This document shows positions 5,833-5,982 of a stretch of DNA of 5,982 bases, in pieces (position 1 is the first letter of the stretch; each line of letters starts with the position of its first letter). The notes below the pieces were generated by a model. The model did not search any database. It was not told where the DNA came from and saw only the letters and a list, made by a program, of their open reading frames with translations. Both the position numbers and the translations under genes were made by a program. This stretch comes from Desulfobulbaceae bacterium (GTDB lineage: Bacteria; Desulfobacterota; Desulfobulbia; Desulfobulbales; Desulfocapsaceae), in assembly GCA_030632405.1 (NCBI GenBank), contig DAOVUU010000178.1, forward strand, positions 1-5,982, in the 5' to 3' direction.

Positions 5833-5982
5833 ATGGAAAATAGATTAAGAGATAGTCAGCTTGCTTTTCTAGGGAAATTGCTGGCAGGCTATACCCATGA
5901 ACTTAAAAATCATCTGGCAATTATCAACGAATCGAGTGGATTGATGGATGATCTGCTTGAGATGTCAGGGGGAGGGGATGAA
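5833..5982 (+). CDS. N-terminal part of a second histidine kinase lacking an N-terminal sensor domain
   Basis: Fifty codons are open from an ATG at 5833 to the window edge; the rest of the gene lies outside. The protein begins MENRLRDSQLAFLGKLLAGY and reaches an H-box, THELKNHLAIINES, with the presumed phosphoacceptor His22. It aligns with the H-box of the upstream Cache kinase: both have G-x-L-x-A-G, H-E-x-x-N-x-L-A-I-I, then G-L-x-x-D-L-x-E-x-S. The two therefore appear to belong to one kinase subfamily. The usual Pro after Asn (HExxNP) is His27 here. No membrane segment or sensor domain precedes the H-box, so the protein is probably cytosolic, with input by partner contact or by a domain beyond the window. 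An ATPase domain must follow for it to be a working kinase, which cannot be seen. It lies 71 bp after the receiver gene, in the same direction. Confidence 0.8.
   Translation, partial: MENRLRDSQLAFLGKLLAGYTHELKNHLAIINESSGLMDDLLEMSGGGDE

Overview
The window looks like chromosomal DNA from a Gram-negative, probably anaerobic bacterium, most likely a sulfate- or sulfur-metabolising member of the Desulfobacterota. That placement is inferred from protein style: a PAS/sigma-54 activator with a Thr-Glu Walker B, a Cache-domain kinase, a kinase with an HELKNHLA-type H-box, and a NifX-like protein beside signalling genes. Base composition is moderate to AT-leaning. All recognisable genes are on the + strand. 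I see no mobile element, tRNA, rRNA or CRISPR array.

Layout. Positions 1-102 hold the last 33 codons of an upstream gene, whose end resembles the final helix of a response regulator receiver domain. A 171-bp intergenic region follows, with a plausible sigma-70 promoter and two small palindromes. Next is a complete SLC13/DASS-type anion:sodium symporter (274-1761). After 111 bp comes a tight run: a PAS plus sigma-54 AAA+ activator (1873-3291), a NifX/NifB-C-like cofactor-binding domain protein (3306-3659), a membrane sensor histidine kinase with a periplasmic Cache-type domain (3652-5385) and a receiver-only response regulator (5378-5761). After another 71 bp a second, apparently cytosolic histidine kinase starts (5833) and runs off the window. 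The NifX-like/kinase and kinase/regulator junctions both overlap by exactly 8 nt, which supports a single translationally coupled operon.

Working model (inference). The Cache kinase senses an extracellular small molecule, perhaps an anion carried by the adjacent symporter, and phosphorylates the receiver-only protein. The second kinase may share that receiver or have its own partner beyond the window. The sigma-54 activator has no receiver domain, so it probably takes its signal through its PAS domain rather than from the kinase. The NifX-like protein is the unexpected member: nothing in the window suggests nitrogen fixation, so it may bind a metal cluster or metal oxyanion as part of the signalling unit.

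The most notable details are the Walker B Asp-to-Thr change in the activator, the altered SNT motifs in the symporter, the coupling of a NifX-like protein to a sensor kinase, and the second kinase beginning directly at its H-box with His in place of the usual Pro. Each gene belongs to a known family; any novelty lies in the combination and in these residues.
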